In this document: piece by piece, positions 44,800-53,969 of the stretch
How positions within the stretch are numbered: the first letter of the stretch is position 1
Layout: each line of letters opens with the position of its first letter
Assembly: GCA_021809435.1 (NCBI GenBank)
Contig: JAKBAD010000001.1
Coordinates: forward strand, 496,001 to 560,000
DNA: 64,000 nucleotides
Source: Pseudomonadota bacterium
GTDB lineage: Bacteria > Pseudomonadota > Alphaproteobacteria > Acetobacterales > Acetobacteraceae
Direction: 5' to 3'
The notes under the pieces: model-generated
Seen by the model: only the letters and a program-made list of their open reading frames with translations
What the model was told of the DNA's origin: nothing
The model's database searches: none
Translations under genes and position numbers: made by a program

Positions 44800-45675
44800 A
44801 TGACCATCCTCACCAAGCCCCCCGGCACCTCCCTGTCATCGGCCACCAGCCCGGCCGCCGCCTCGGCCCGCGATTTGCGCCAGCGCACGGCCAGGCGCGA
44901 AGTCACCGAGCGCCGGCGCATGACCCAGCGCCTCCGCCAAGCCTTGCAAGATGGCGGCTTCACCCTGCATTATCAGCCGATCATCTCGCTCGGCACCGGC
45001 CTCGCGGTCGGCGCCGAAGCGCTGATCCGCATGCATCACAGCCGCCGCGGCCTCATTCCGGCCTCGCATTTCATGCCCATCGCCGAGCGTTCCGAGGTCA
45101 TCACCGACATCATGGGCTGGATGCTCAGCACCGCCTGCCACGATGCCGCCACCTGGCCGGTCAACTTCACCCTCTCTCTGTCCCTCTCGCTCAGCGCGCT
45201 CCGCTCTGGCCAGCTCCTGCGTCAACTGCTCGAGTCGCTGTCCCGCTCCGGCCTCGAACCCGAGCGCCTCGAGATGAACCTCACCGAATCCATGCTGCTC
45301 GACGATAACGAAGACACCCTCTTCGCCCTGCGCGCCCTGCAAGGGCTGGGCGTGCGGCTGGCGCTCATCAATTTTGGCGCCGGCTATGCCTCGCTCGGCG
45401 CCCTCAAACGCCTGCGTTTCACCACCCTCCGCCTCGACCGCTCCCTGGTACAAAACCTGACTGAGCCCACCGGCGCCGCCATCACCCGCGCCGCCATCGA
45501 AGCCGCCCACGCCCTGGGCTGCACCGTGCAAGCCGAAGGCGTCGAGCAAGAAGCCCAATATCACCAGCTCTGCGCCCTCGCGCTCGACGCCGCCCAAGGC
45601 AGCTATTTCGCTCCCCCCGTCGATGCCGCCGAAATGGCCGCCATGTTCCCGCCCGTCATGGGTGGCAGCGGCTAA
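44800..45675 (+). CDS. Degenerate EAL-domain protein
   Basis: 291 residues from ATG 44800 (ATG 44764 would add 12). An EAL domain starts near residue 45 with FTLHYQPIISLGTGLAVGAEALIRMHH, so the EAL motif itself is kept. The metal-site residues that follow are altered: NLTES for ELTE, and INFGAGYASLGALK where an active enzyme has DDFGTGYSSL. Late LQAEGVE-type AEGVEQEAQ and GSYFA replace QGYFF. It is probably an inactive phosphodiesterase that may still bind c-di-GMP. Cytosolic. Its upstream 165 bp is A/T-rich and holds no gene. Confidence 0.8.
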   Translation: MTILTKPPGTSLSSATSPAAASARDLRQRTARREVTERRRMTQRLRQALQDGGFTLHYQPIISLGTGLAVGAEALIRMHHSRRGLIPASHFMPIAERSEVITDIMGWMLSTACHDAATWPVNFTLSLSLSLSALRSGQLLRQLLESLSRSGLEPERLEMNLTESMLLDDNEDTLFALRALQGLGVRLALINFGAGYASLGALKRLRFTTLRLDRSLVQNLTEPTGAAITRAAIEAAHALGCTVQAEGVEQEAQYHQLCALALDAAQGSYFAPPVDAAEMAAMFPPVMGGSG

Positions 45676-45697
45676 GGTAATTTGCCATAAGGGCGGC

Positions 45698-45964
45698 ATG
45701 AGCACCGACCCCGCAGAAGCCGCAATCCTCTCCACCCTGGCCGCGCGTGGGCCACAAAAATCCATCTCCTACGCCGAGGCCGCCAAGGCCCTGGCCGGCA
45801 ACCCGCCCGACGAGTCATGGCACAAATCCATGCACCCCGTGCGGCTGGCCGCCGTCCGCCTCGCCCGCGCCGGCGTCATCGAGATTTTGCGCAAAGGCAA
45901 ACCGATCGACCCCAACAACCTCCACGGCGTCCTTCGCCTGCGCCTGAAGGAGCAGCCGGAATAA
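45698..45964 (+). CDS. DUF3253-family protein
   Basis: 88 residues: a short helical start, then SISYAEAAKALAG, W-K-MHPVRLAAVRLARAGVIE, ILRKGKPIDPNN and HGVLRLRLKE, which match DUF3253, a winged-helix-like small protein. Function unknown. Its TAA shares a base with the ATG of the ABC transporter gene (TAATG), so the two are coupled. SD-like AAGGG lies 5 nt before the ATG. Confidence 0.8.
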   Translation: MSTDPAEAAILSTLAARGPQKSISYAEAAKALAGNPPDESWHKSMHPVRLAAVRLARAGVIEILRKGKPIDPNNLHGVLRLRLKEQPE

Positions 45965-47721
45965 TGAACGAGCGCATCACCAATTTCCTCACCGGCCTCA
46001 AAGAGGCCTGGGTCCTGGCCAAACCCTATTTCAAATCCGAGGAGAGATGGGGTGCCTACGCGCTGCTGGCCGCCGTCATTGTCATGAACCTCATCGTGGT
46101 CGGCATCAACGTGGTGCTGACCTACTGGAACAATGACTTCTTCAACGCCATCCAGGTCTATGATTCAGCCACCTGCTGGGCGCTGCTGCTCAAACCCCTG
46201 GTGCATCTCAAATCCTCGCCCTACCCCATGCCCGGCTTCGACGTGCTGGTGGTCGCCTACATCATCCTGGCCACTTATGCCTTTTATTTTAACCAGATGC
46301 TGCAAATCAAATGGCGGCAATGGCTGACCACCCATTATGTCGAGAACTGGCTGAGCCGGCGCGCTTATTACATCATCTCCCTCCAGCACGCGCCCGGCAC
46401 CGTGGTCGATAACCCCGACCAGCGCATCTCCGAGGATCTGCGCGACTACACCGCCAACACCCTGGCGCTTGGCATGGATTTCATCACCAACCTGGTGACC
46501 CTGTTCTCCTTCATCACCGAGCTCTACATCATCTCCGGCCCCATCACCCTGTTCGGTGTCACGGTGCCCGGCTACATGCTGTGGGTGGCCGTGCTCTATT
46601 CCGCCATTGGCACCGGACTCACTCAGCTCATTGGCCGCAAGCTGGTGCCGCTCTCCTTCAACCAGCAGCGCCTGGAGGCTAATTTCCGCTACCGCCTGAT
46701 CCGCGTGCGCGACAACCCCGAGGCCATCGCGCTCGCCAAAAGCGAAGCCGATGAGCACGGCGCCCTGACCGAGAGCTTCACCTATGTGCGTGATAATTTC
46801 TGGGCCATCATGCGCCGCACCATGGGGCTGAATTTCTTCACCAACGGCTTCTCGCAAATCGCCTATATCTTCCCGCTGGTGGTCATCTTGCCGCGCTATT
46901 TCGCCAAAAAAGTCGGGTTTGGCGCGCTCGCGCAAATTCCCATGGTGTTTAGCCAGGTGCAGGGCGCGTTAAGCTGGTTTGTCACCAACTACCCCAACCT
47001 GGTCACCTGGCGCGCCACCGTCTCGCGTCTTTATTCCTTCCGCGAAGCCATGGACGCGGCCCGCGAAGCCGCCGCCAACGGCCCCCATCTACGCGAACCG
47101 GGTGCGGCGCTGGAATTCTCCCACCTCACCCTAACCCTCCCCGATGGCCGCAAGCTGCTCAATGATTCCAGCCTCACCCTGCCACCCGGCGAGATGATCA
47201 CCCTCACCGGCCCCTCGGGTGCTGGCAAATCCACCCTGTTCCGCGCCATCGCCGGCATCTGGCCGTTCGGAGACGGCGCCATCACCCAACCCCAGGGCCG
47301 GCTGCTGTTCCTGCCGCAAAAGCCTTATTTCCCGCTGGGCAGCCTCAAACGCGCCCTCGCCTACCCCGCCCCCGAAGACAGCCTCACCGACACCCAAGCC
47401 CAAGATGCCCTGCGCGCCCTGAGCCTTGAAACCCTGCTCCCGCGCCTGAACGAGACCGAAAACTGGGGCCTCATCCTGTCAGGCGGCGAACAGGCCCGCG
47501 TCCAGCTCGCCCGCGCCCTCATCGCCCAGCCCGACTGGCTGTTCCTCGATGAGCCCACCGCGTCCCTCGACCCCGATCTGGCCACCAAAACGGTGGCGGC
47601 GCTCAAATCCCATCTGCCGGGCACCACCATCATGGTCATTTCCCATCAACCGCTCGAAGCCCCGCGTCACCTCCACCTCACGCCGGGTGCCCTGGTCTCG
47701 GCCACGCTCAGCCCAGCCTGA
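45964..47721 (+). CDS. SbmA/BacA-family ABC transporter, fused permease and ATPase (YddA-like)
   Basis: 585 residues. The N-terminal half has about six spans and the SbmA/BacA-like motifs QWLTTHYVENWLSRRAYY and NPDQRISEDLRDY. The C-terminal NBD has Walker A GPSGAGKST (near residue 418), signature LSGGEQARVQLARAL and Walker B WLFLDEPTASLD. Related proteins move peptides, vitamin B12 or fatty-acyl substrates; the direction and substrate here are unknown. It starts in TAATG with the DUF3253 stop, and the 3' end overlaps the convergent Hint gene by 14 bp. Confidence 0.88.
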   Translation: MNERITNFLTGLKEAWVLAKPYFKSEERWGAYALLAAVIVMNLIVVGINVVLTYWNNDFFNAIQVYDSATCWALLLKPLVHLKSSPYPMPGFDVLVVAYIILATYAFYFNQMLQIKWRQWLTTHYVENWLSRRAYYIISLQHAPGTVVDNPDQRISEDLRDYTANTLALGMDFITNLVTLFSFITELYIISGPITLFGVTVPGYMLWVAVLYSAIGTGLTQLIGRKLVPLSFNQQRLEANFRYRLIRVRDNPEAIALAKSEADEHGALTESFTYVRDNFWAIMRRTMGLNFFTNGFSQIAYIFPLVVILPRYFAKKVGFGALAQIPMVFSQVQGALSWFVTNYPNLVTWRATVSRLYSFREAMDAAREAAANGPHLREPGAALEFSHLTLTLPDGRKLLNDSSLTLPPGEMITLTGPSGAGKSTLFRAIAGIWPFGDGAITQPQGRLLFLPQKPYFPLGSLKRALAYPAPEDSLTDTQAQDALRALSLETLLPRLNETENWGLILSGGEQARVQLARALIAQPDWLFLDEPTASLDPDLATKTVAALKSHLPGTTIMVISHQPLEAPRHLHLTPGALVSATLSPA

Positions 47722-48856
47722 TTCCCACCTGCCGGGCGGCAATCTGGCGCCTGATCTCATCGAGCTTCGCGCCCGCGCAGACCAGCGGCGCGAAACTCCC
47801 GGCCACCCGCGCCGCCTGCATCAACGCGGGCGGCGCAATCACATCGCCCTCATAATTATCGAACAACGCCTTGTGGCCAGTATCCAGAAAACTCTCCGCC
47901 ATCGCCCCCTCGGCAAACAGCGCGGCATGGCGGCAAAGCTCCACATGGTAATAACAAATCCGCCCCAGCCCCTGAATTTCTCTGATATTCGACCAATTCA
48001 CCAACAGCTTGGCCGGCACCAGTACCCCTTCAATCAACAGCGCATGATCGGGCGAGAGCCGTAAATCCCGCGCTGGACTCCCCTCGCCCAGCGCGCCGCG
48101 CTCAATCACCACCGGCCGCACCAGCTCAGGCCGCCGCATCGCCGCCAAATCCAGCTCCCGGCGGCCAATCCAAACCACCGGCAGCTCCTCGCCCTCCGGG
48201 GTAATCACCAAATCCCCCACCGCCAGCGCCTCCACGGCCACTTCGCCGCGCGCGGTCAAAATCCTCGTGCCCTCCACAAAGCAAGGGTTCACCGGCGCCT
48301 CCGCCGTCACCACCAAATCAATATAAGGCTGGTTCGGCGCCCCCGGATTGCTCCGCACGCTGGGGTCAAGCCCCAGCGTCGCGCGTTCGGCCGCGGTGCC
48401 AAACAGCCCGACCATCATGTCATTCAAAATGGTCTGCTCATTGGCGGTCAGCGTATCGCCATAGGGGGTCGACGGCGAGAGCACGATCTTGCCGTCGGTC
48501 ATGGTCATATAATCACCGCTCTCGGCGGCAAACGTCATGAAATTATCAAACCCCGCGGCATCCGTGCCGGTCAGGTCCATCGCCCCGAATAAATTGGTCA
48601 CGGCCTGAATGGTCACCACATCCCCGGCAATGCCGGGATATTTGCCGGGCAGAAAATTAGTCACCGTGCCGCCAAAATAAGCGGCGGTGGTGAGGGTGCC
48701 GTTCTGGTTCAGCGTCTGCGCGCCCATGCCGCCGGCGGTAAAAATCAGCACCCCGCCCACACCGGGATCATTGGCGAATTCCAGCGTCGTCGCCTGGATG
48801 AACTCGTTCGAAATCGTCAAGGTTCCGTACGAGGCAATAATGGTCGTGTTGGTCAT
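47708..48856 (-). CDS. Hint (hedgehog/intein)-domain protein
   Basis: 382 residues. The N-terminal 190 are Gly/Thr/Asp-rich and beta-like, as in secreted surface proteins. A Hint domain follows with NPCFVEGTRILTARGEVAVE (Cys near 190), VVWIGRRELDL, RLSPDHALLIEG and a late ASGHKAL-like DTGHKALF. Hint domains can self-cleave through the Cys; the next part of the protein is short, so what is released is unclear. No signal peptide is visible. ATG 48856 follows AGGA; GTG 48859 is adjacent. A promoter candidate lies at 48903-48932. Confidence 0.8.
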   Translation of the reverse strand: MTNTTIIASYGTLTISNEFIQATTLEFANDPGVGGVLIFTAGGMGAQTLNQNGTLTTAAYFGGTVTNFLPGKYPGIAGDVVTIQAVTNLFGAMDLTGTDAAGFDNFMTFAAESGDYMTMTDGKIVLSPSTPYGDTLTANEQTILNDMMVGLFGTAAERATLGLDPSVRSNPGAPNQPYIDLVVTAEAPVNPCFVEGTRILTARGEVAVEALAVGDLVITPEGEELPVVWIGRRELDLAAMRRPELVRPVVIERGALGEGSPARDLRLSPDHALLIEGVLVPAKLLVNWSNIREIQGLGRICYYHVELCRHAALFAEGAMAESFLDTGHKALFDNYEGDVIAPPALMQAARVAGSFAPLVCAGAKLDEIRRQIAARQVGIRLG

Positions 48857-48902
48857 CACTCAATCCTGGCGGGGCGTGCGGGCCGGAGCCGCGTCACCAG
48901 AG

Positions 48903-48932
48903 ATTGTACCAATCCGCTTAACGAATCAACAA
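48903..48932 (-). promoter_or_regulatory. Candidate promoter of the Hint-domain gene
   Basis: On the minus strand TTGTTG (48927-48932) and TACAAT (48903-48908) are 18 bp apart, about 47 bp before the start codon. It lies in the 88-bp gap after mnmA. Confidence 0.4.
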
Positions 48933-48943
48933 AGGGTTGCTTA

Positions 48944-49984
48944 CTATATAATAAACCCGCCGCCCAGCACGCGGGTGCCGTCGTAAAACACCGCCGCCTG
49001 TCCGGGCGCAGCCAGGGCGGGTTCCGCCAGCTCCAGCACCGCCCCCGCGCCATCGGGCAAAATCCGCGCCGCGTGGCGCGTGTCGCGGGCGCGCAGCTTC
49101 ACCTCGGCCATCATCTCGCGCGGGCTGGTCAGCCAGTTCACCTCGCGCAGCCGCAAGGTCATGCCGGCCGCGCCCCTGGGCCCCACCACAATGCGGTTGG
49201 CCACGGGGTCAATGCGCTTCACCACCATATTGGCGGCGCGGTCGGGCAGGCGCTTGGCCTGGCCAATGGTATAGCGCGCAATACCCTGGTGTTCGCCCAG
49301 CACACGCCCGGCCTCATCCACCACCTCACCGGCGCTCAGCGCCTCAGGCCGATATTTTTCCACAATCGCGGCATAAGAGCCCGAAGTCACAAAGCAAATA
49401 TCCTGGCTGTCGGCCTTTTCGGCCACCACCAGCCCCATCTCCGCGGCCACCGCCCGCACCTCCGCCTTCGAGGCATAGCCCCCCAGCGGAAACCGGCAAA
49501 ATTCCAGCTGCGCGCGGGTGGTGGCGAATAAAAACCAGCTCTGGTCGCGGGCCGGGTCCACGGCCACATGCATTTCGGCGCCTTCGGGCCCCTCGGCGCG
49601 GCGCACATAATGGCCCGTGGCCATGGCATCCGCCCCCAGCTCGCGCGCCATCTCCAGCAAATCGCCAAATTTCAGATGCTGGTTGCAGGCAATGCAGGGC
49701 ACGGGCGTCTGGCCGCCGGCATAGCTGTCAGCAAACGCCGCCACCACGCTTTTCTCAAACCGCGCCTCGCTGTCCACCACATAATGCGCAATACCCAGCC
49801 GGTCGGCGACCCGCTTGGCATCCCTGATATCCTGGCCCGCGCAGCAAGCCCCCTTGCGCCCCGAGGCGGCGCCCTGGTCATAAAGCTGCAGCGTCACGCC
49901 AATCACCTCGTGGCCTTCGCGCGCCATCAGCCCGGCCACCACCGAGCTATCGACCCCGCCAGACATGGCCACGACCACGCGCAT
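48944..49984 (-). CDS. mnmA: tRNA-specific 2-thiouridylase
   Basis: 346 residues. It puts sulfur on U34 of tRNA-Lys/Glu/Gln. The PP-loop is SGGVDSS (8-14). Catalytic Cys sites lie in VPCIACNQHLKFGDLL and the later SQDICFVTSG, with RYTIGQAKRL and a C-terminal PGQAAVFYDG segment. It is the third gene of a minus-strand run desulfurase-ferredoxin-mnmA (5-bp gap to the ferredoxin), so sulfur supply and use are encoded together. Confidence 0.96.
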   Translation of the reverse strand: MRVVVAMSGGVDSSVVAGLMAREGHEVIGVTLQLYDQGAASGRKGACCAGQDIRDAKRVADRLGIAHYVVDSEARFEKSVVAAFADSYAGGQTPVPCIACNQHLKFGDLLEMARELGADAMATGHYVRRAEGPEGAEMHVAVDPARDQSWFLFATTRAQLEFCRFPLGGYASKAEVRAVAAEMGLVVAEKADSQDICFVTSGSYAAIVEKYRPEALSAGEVVDEAGRVLGEHQGIARYTIGQAKRLPDRAANMVVKRIDPVANRIVVGPRGAAGMTLRLREVNWLTSPREMMAEVKLRARDTRHAARILPDGAGAVLELAEPALAAPGQAAVFYDGTRVLGGGFII

Positions 49985-49989
49985 GATCC

Positions 49990-50313
49990 TCAGCCCGCCT
50001 TCTTGCTGGGCGGCAGGCTCACGGTCAGCCCGTCGAGGCTCTCGCTCATCACAATCTGGCAGCCCAACCGCGAGGTCTTCTGCACCCCAAAGGCCACGTC
50101 GAGCATATCCTCCTCGTCTTCCGAAGGCGCTTCGAGCTTATCAAACCAGTCCGCCGCCACAATCACATGGCAGGTCGAGCAGGCCAGCGACCCCTCACAC
50201 GCGCCCTCGATATCCACGCCATGCTTGTGCGCGACTTCGAGCACCGAAAGCCCCAGCGGCGCGTCCACTTCCTTGCGCGTGCCGTCACGTTCAATAAAGG
50301 TCATTTTCGCCAT
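49990..50313 (-). CDS. 2Fe-2S ferredoxin, Isc/adrenodoxin type
   Basis: 107 residues. The cluster ligands are in CEGSLACSTCHVI and the late RLGCQIVMSESLDGL, the vertebrate/Isc-type spacing. Supplies electrons to Fe-S assembly or related monooxygenases. The start codon is ambiguous: ATGs at 50322, 50316 and 50313, and GAAGG fits 50313-50316 best. It lies 36 bp after the desulfurase stop. Confidence 0.93.
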   Translation of the reverse strand: MAKMTFIERDGTRKEVDAPLGLSVLEVAHKHGVDIEGACEGSLACSTCHVIVAADWFDKLEAPSEDEEDMLDVAFGVQKTSRLGCQIVMSESLDGLTVSLPPSKKAG

Positions 50314-50349
50314 CATCGTCATCCTTCAAGCTTCGCGGGCGGATAAAGC

Positions 50350-51459
50350 TCAATCAGCCCGCCCGCGCAAGGCACGCCGGGCCATCGCCTCATAAGCCGC
50401 GCAAAACCGCGCCACCCCGTCCGCCTCCACACTCCAAGGCAGCGACACCCGTATCCCCTGCCCCGCCCCCTCGCCAAACCCCATGGCATCGAGCACATGG
50501 CTGCGCGCCACCTTCCCCGATGAGCAAGCCGCCCCCGCCGACACCGCGATCTTCGCCATATCGAGCATAATCAGCTGGCTCTGCGCCTTCACGCCGGGCA
50601 AAATCAGCGAGAGCGTATTGGCCAGACGGGGCGCGCCCTTGCCCGCCGCCACCGCGCCCAGCCCTTCGCAAAACCGCTCCATCTCGTCACGCAGCGCGCC
50701 AATCCGCGCGGTCTCATAGCCCGCCGAGTCGGCCAGCGCCGCCGCCATTCCGGCAATGGCGGGCAAGGCCTGGGTGCCGCCGCGCCGCCCGCTCTCCTGT
50801 CCACCGCCCCGCAACACCGCCTCAATTTCAAGCCCCGCGCGCAGCACCAGCGCCCCCGCGCCCATCGGCCCGCCCATTTTATGGCCCGAAACCGCCACGC
50901 TGTCGGCGCCCAGGCGCAACCAGTCGCGCGGCAAACCGCGCCCGGCCTCCTGCGCCGCATCAACATGCAGCAGCGCCCCATGCGCCCGGCAAATCCTGGC
51001 CGCCCCGGCAATGTCATGGCGCACCCCGGTTTCGTTATTGGCCGCCATCAGGCACACCAAAGCCGGTGGCGCCGCACTCAGCATGGCCTCGAGCATCAGC
51101 GCGTCAAACCGCCCATCGGCGGCCACCGGCACCACCAGCGCGCCAGGCGCGGCGGCCCGCACCGCCTCATGCTCGGTGGCGCCCACCAGCACGGCGCGCC
51201 CCTTGCCCAGCGTCGCCACCGCCAAGCCATCGGCTTCCGTCGCGCCCGAGCAAAACACCACGCCCGCCGGCGTCGCCCCCAGCGCCCCGGCCACGGTTTC
51301 CCGCGCCTCTTCCAGCAGCTTGCGCGCCGCCCGCCCCGGCCCATGCACCGAAGAGGGGTTACCCAAAACCTCCATCCCCGCCAGCACCGCCGCCCGGGCG
51401 GCTGGCCGCAGCGGCTCGGTGGCATTGGCGTCCAAATAAACCATGTCCTCAGCAAACAT
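50350..51459 (-). CDS. Cysteine desulfurase (IscS/NifS family)
   Basis: 369 residues. PLP enzyme that moves the Cys sulfur to an active-site Cys as persulfide. The N-terminus is MVYLDANATEPLRP. The PLP Lys is in VSGHKMGGPMG and the persulfide Cys in SAGAACSSGKVARSHV, with the aspartate HVDAAQEAG before them. The frame stays open 75 codons further up to 51684, but that stretch has no protein-like features, so ATG 51459 is used. With ferredoxin and mnmA downstream, a sulfur-relay role is likely. Confidence 0.92.
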   Translation of the reverse strand: MFAEDMVYLDANATEPLRPAARAAVLAGMEVLGNPSSVHGPGRAARKLLEEARETVAGALGATPAGVVFCSGATEADGLAVATLGKGRAVLVGATEHEAVRAAAPGALVVPVAADGRFDALMLEAMLSAAPPALVCLMAANNETGVRHDIAGAARICRAHGALLHVDAAQEAGRGLPRDWLRLGADSVAVSGHKMGGPMGAGALVLRAGLEIEAVLRGGGQESGRRGGTQALPAIAGMAAALADSAGYETARIGALRDEMERFCEGLGAVAAGKGAPRLANTLSLILPGVKAQSQLIMLDMAKIAVSAGAACSSGKVARSHVLDAMGFGEGAGQGIRVSLPWSVEADGVARFCAAYEAMARRALRGRAD

Positions 51460-51829
51460 CGCCGGTCTCACATCCTCACATCCACATGGTGGCGCGCCCG
51501 GCGCGCGTCCAGTGCGCAACCTCCGGGCGTGCCCGCCCTCCAGCCCCGGCGCCACGTTTTCACCCAAAAACATGAAAGCCATGCGATTTTCCGTGGATAT
51601 CCGCGCGCGAAGCAGGTTATACTCCCGGGCCTGTGGGGTAACCCGCTCTCGCGCCATCCGTAACCGACCAGCCTTGAGGAGCATTTAGTTATCAGGACCA
51701 GCCCGGTCAAATTTCGGATGGCAGGATCACACGCGCCCATACCGGGGCGGTGATCCGCGCCGCAGTCAGCGGCCAGCAAAATCTCTGGCTGACACCTAGT
51801 TCACGGTTCGATGAAAGACGAGTCACATA
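51460..51829. other. Intergenic region with no gene seen (370 bp)
   Basis: It separates the desulfurase (minus) and hydrolase (plus) genes and should hold both promoters. A TATACT-like box lies at about 51619 on the plus strand, and GAGGAG is at about 51676. A frame of about 47 codons ends in TAA just before the hydrolase, but it has no start codon, so it is not called. No RNA gene recognised. Confidence 0.5.
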
Positions 51830-52495
51830 ATGCCTGAAGTGATGTTTCCCGGCCCCGAGGGCCGTCTCGAAGGCCGCTACCACCACGCCAAGGACCGCGG
51901 CGCCCCGCTCGCTCTCGTGCTGCACCCGCACCCCCTGCACGGCGGCACCATGAATAACCGCATCACTTACACCATGTACCAGGTCTTTCAGCGCCTGGGC
52001 TTTTCGGTCATGCGCTTCAATTTCCGCGGCGTCGGCCGCTCGCAAAGCAAGTTCGACGGCGGCATGGGCGAAATCAACGATGCCGCCGCCGCGCTCGACT
52101 GGATGCAGGCCCTCAACCCCGGCCATGGCGGGCTGTGGATCGCGGGCTACTCCTTTGGCGCCTTTGTCGGCATGCAGCTGCTCATGCGCCGCCCCGAAGT
52201 GTCCGGCTGGGTTTCGGTCGCGCCGCCCGCAGCCCATTATGATTTCGGCTTCCTCGCCCCCTGCCCCTGCGGCGGGCTGATGATCCACGGCGACGCCGAC
52301 GAGCTGGTGCCCGAAAACTCCGTGCGCAAGCTGGTCGACAAGCTCAACCAGCAAAAAGGCGTCGCCATCGATTACCGGGTGTTCGAAGGCGCCGACCATG
52401 TGTTCGCCAACCACGCCGCCCAAATCTCCGACGCCGTCGAAACCTACGTGACCCAGTCCCTGGCCCGCAAGCAAATGGCCCTGGCCGCCGACTGA
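51830..52495 (+). CDS. Alpha/beta hydrolase (COG2945-like)
   Basis: 221 residues. The HPHPLHGGTMNNR loop, RFNFRGVGRSQS and the GYSFGA nucleophile elbow (Ser near residue 107), with IHGDADELVP (Asp) and EGADHVF (His), give a complete triad. It resembles the COG2945/YhbO-like predicted hydrolases. Substrate unknown. A strong terminator follows, and the 5' gap is long. Confidence 0.88.
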   Translation: MPEVMFPGPEGRLEGRYHHAKDRGAPLALVLHPHPLHGGTMNNRITYTMYQVFQRLGFSVMRFNFRGVGRSQSKFDGGMGEINDAAAALDWMQALNPGHGGLWIAGYSFGAFVGMQLLMRRPEVSGWVSVAPPAAHYDFGFLAPCPCGGLMIHGDADELVPENSVRKLVDKLNQQKGVAIDYRVFEGADHVFANHAAQISDAVETYVTQSLARKQMALAAD

Positions 52496-52510
52496 CCCAG
52501 GCTTTCCTCC

Positions 52511-52540
52511 AAAAAACGGCGCCCTCGGGCGCCGTTTTTT
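52511..52540. terminator. Bidirectional intrinsic terminator
   Basis: Arms AAAAAACGGCGCCC and GGGCGCCGTTTTTT, 14 bp, nearly no loop (TC), ending in a T-run. It serves the hydrolase on the plus strand and the efflux channel gene on the minus strand. Confidence 0.92.
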
Positions 52541-53969
52541 ATGGCGCCCCGCTCAGCCCCAGCAGAATCTTCTCCGTCCCCGGCAAGTCTTTGGCCTCAA
52601 ACCCGCCGCCCAAATCCTGATAAAGCGCCACCGCCGCCAACAGCCGGTTGGTTTTAAGCGTAATGGCGTTCTGCTCATCGCCCAGCAGGGTCACCTCCGC
52701 CGTCACCACCGTGGTGTAATCCACCGTGCCGGCCAGATACTCGTTCTGGGCAATCTGCGCCGCGCGCGTGGCATCAGCCACGGTGCGCGCCTGCACCGGC
52801 GCCTCATCGCCATAAACCTGCAAATCCGAAAGATCCGTCTCCACCCCCTGAAACGCCGAGAGTACCGTCTGGCGGTAAGTCTGCACCGCCGCCACATAGC
52901 CATATTGAGCCGCCTGCACGGCATAATGGGTCTGCCCCCCGGCAAACAGCGTATCCGTCGCGCTCACGCCCAGCGACCACAACGTGTTCGAGGCCGAGAA
53001 CAACCCGCCGATCGGATCGGCCGAATAGCCCGCCAGAGCCGAGAGCGAAATATCGGGATAATAAGCCCCCACCGCCACGCCAATGGCGGCGTTCTGCTCG
53101 GCCATCGCGCGCTCGGCGGCGGCAATATCGGGGCGCCGCTCCAGCAGGGCGCTGGGCACGCTGGCCGGCGCCAGCGGCACCTTGTCCATCAGCTTGCCGG
53201 GCGCAATGGCCACCTCTTCCGGCGCCTGTCCCGCCAGCACCGCTATGGCGTGCTCATACGCCGCGCGCGCGGCGCCCAGATTAATCAGCGCCGCCCGCGC
53301 CCCATCCAGCTGCACCTGCGCGCTCAGCACATCCGCCTGCGGCACGGTCCCGGCCTTATACTGGTTTTGCACAATCCGCAGGCTCTGCTCATAGGCCGCC
53401 ACCGTCTGCTCATAGAGCGCGATCTCCTCATCGGCGGCCCGCAGCTCGATATAATCATCCGCCAGCGCCGCCTGGGCACTCAAGCGCGCATTGGCGAGGT
53501 CAGCGGCCGAAATTTGCGCCGCCGCCGTGCTCTCCTCCACCTGGCGGCGGATCTTGCCCCAAATATCGGGCGTCCAGGAGGCGCTGCCCTCAAACGTCCC
53601 CGCCGATGCCGCCCCCGCGCTCACCCCCCGCACCGTCTGGGCCGCGCGGGTGGCGCTGGCACTCACGCCAATTTGCGGCAGCAGCCCGCCCCTGGCCTCG
53701 CGCGCCAGCGCCACCGCCTGCTCATAGGCCGCATAATCGGCCGCCAGCGTGGCGTTATTCACACTCACCTCCGCCTCCAGCCCATCGAGCACCGGATCAT
53801 CAAAATCCCGCCACCATTCCCCCTTGGGCGCGCCGTCACGGGGCGCGGCCTTCACCCAGCCAGGGTCGGTTTTATAGCTGGCCGGCACCGCCAGAACGGG
53901 CTTGTGGTAATTAGGCCCCACCGCACAGGCACTCAGCGCCATCAAGGCCGCCACACTCACTCGTCTCAT
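52539..53969 (-). CDS. Outer membrane efflux lipoprotein, NodT/OprM-like
   Basis: 476 residues. The signal ends at LSAC (lipobox), so the protein is lipid-anchored. The mature part is the TolC-like fold: CAVGPNYHKPVLAVPASY start, GASSTRAAQ-like helices and repeated YEQAVALAREARGG and YQAGTVPQADVLSAQVQ segments. It forms the outer membrane exit of a tripartite pump. Last gene of the RND operon; its ATG overlaps the stop of the second RND gene (ATGA). Confidence 0.92.
   Translation of the reverse strand: MRRVSVAALMALSACAVGPNYHKPVLAVPASYKTDPGWVKAAPRDGAPKGEWWRDFDDPVLDGLEAEVSVNNATLAADYAAYEQAVALAREARGGLLPQIGVSASATRAAQTVRGVSAGAASAGTFEGSASWTPDIWGKIRRQVEESTAAAQISAADLANARLSAQAALADDYIELRAADEEIALYEQTVAAYEQSLRIVQNQYKAGTVPQADVLSAQVQLDGARAALINLGAARAAYEHAIAVLAGQAPEEVAIAPGKLMDKVPLAPASVPSALLERRPDIAAAERAMAEQNAAIGVAVGAYYPDISLSALAGYSADPIGGLFSASNTLWSLGVSATDTLFAGGQTHYAVQAAQYGYVAAVQTYRQTVLSAFQGVETDLSDLQVYGDEAPVQARTVADATRAAQIAQNEYLAGTVDYTTVVTAEVTLLGDEQNAITLKTNRLLAAVALYQDLGGGFEAKDLPGTEKILLGLSGAP

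Noticed and set aside
51460-51684. 75-codon upstream extension of the cysteine desulfurase
   Set aside because: It adds an Arg-rich, Gly/Pro-rich stretch unlike the family N-terminus; ATG 51459 gives a normal-length enzyme.
51675-51829. Open frame of about 47 codons (GQISDGRITRAHTG...) ending in TAA just before the hydrolase gene, with GAGGAG near its beginning
   Set aside because: No ATG, GTG or TTG is in frame near the GAGGAG; an ATT start would be needed. Left uncalled.
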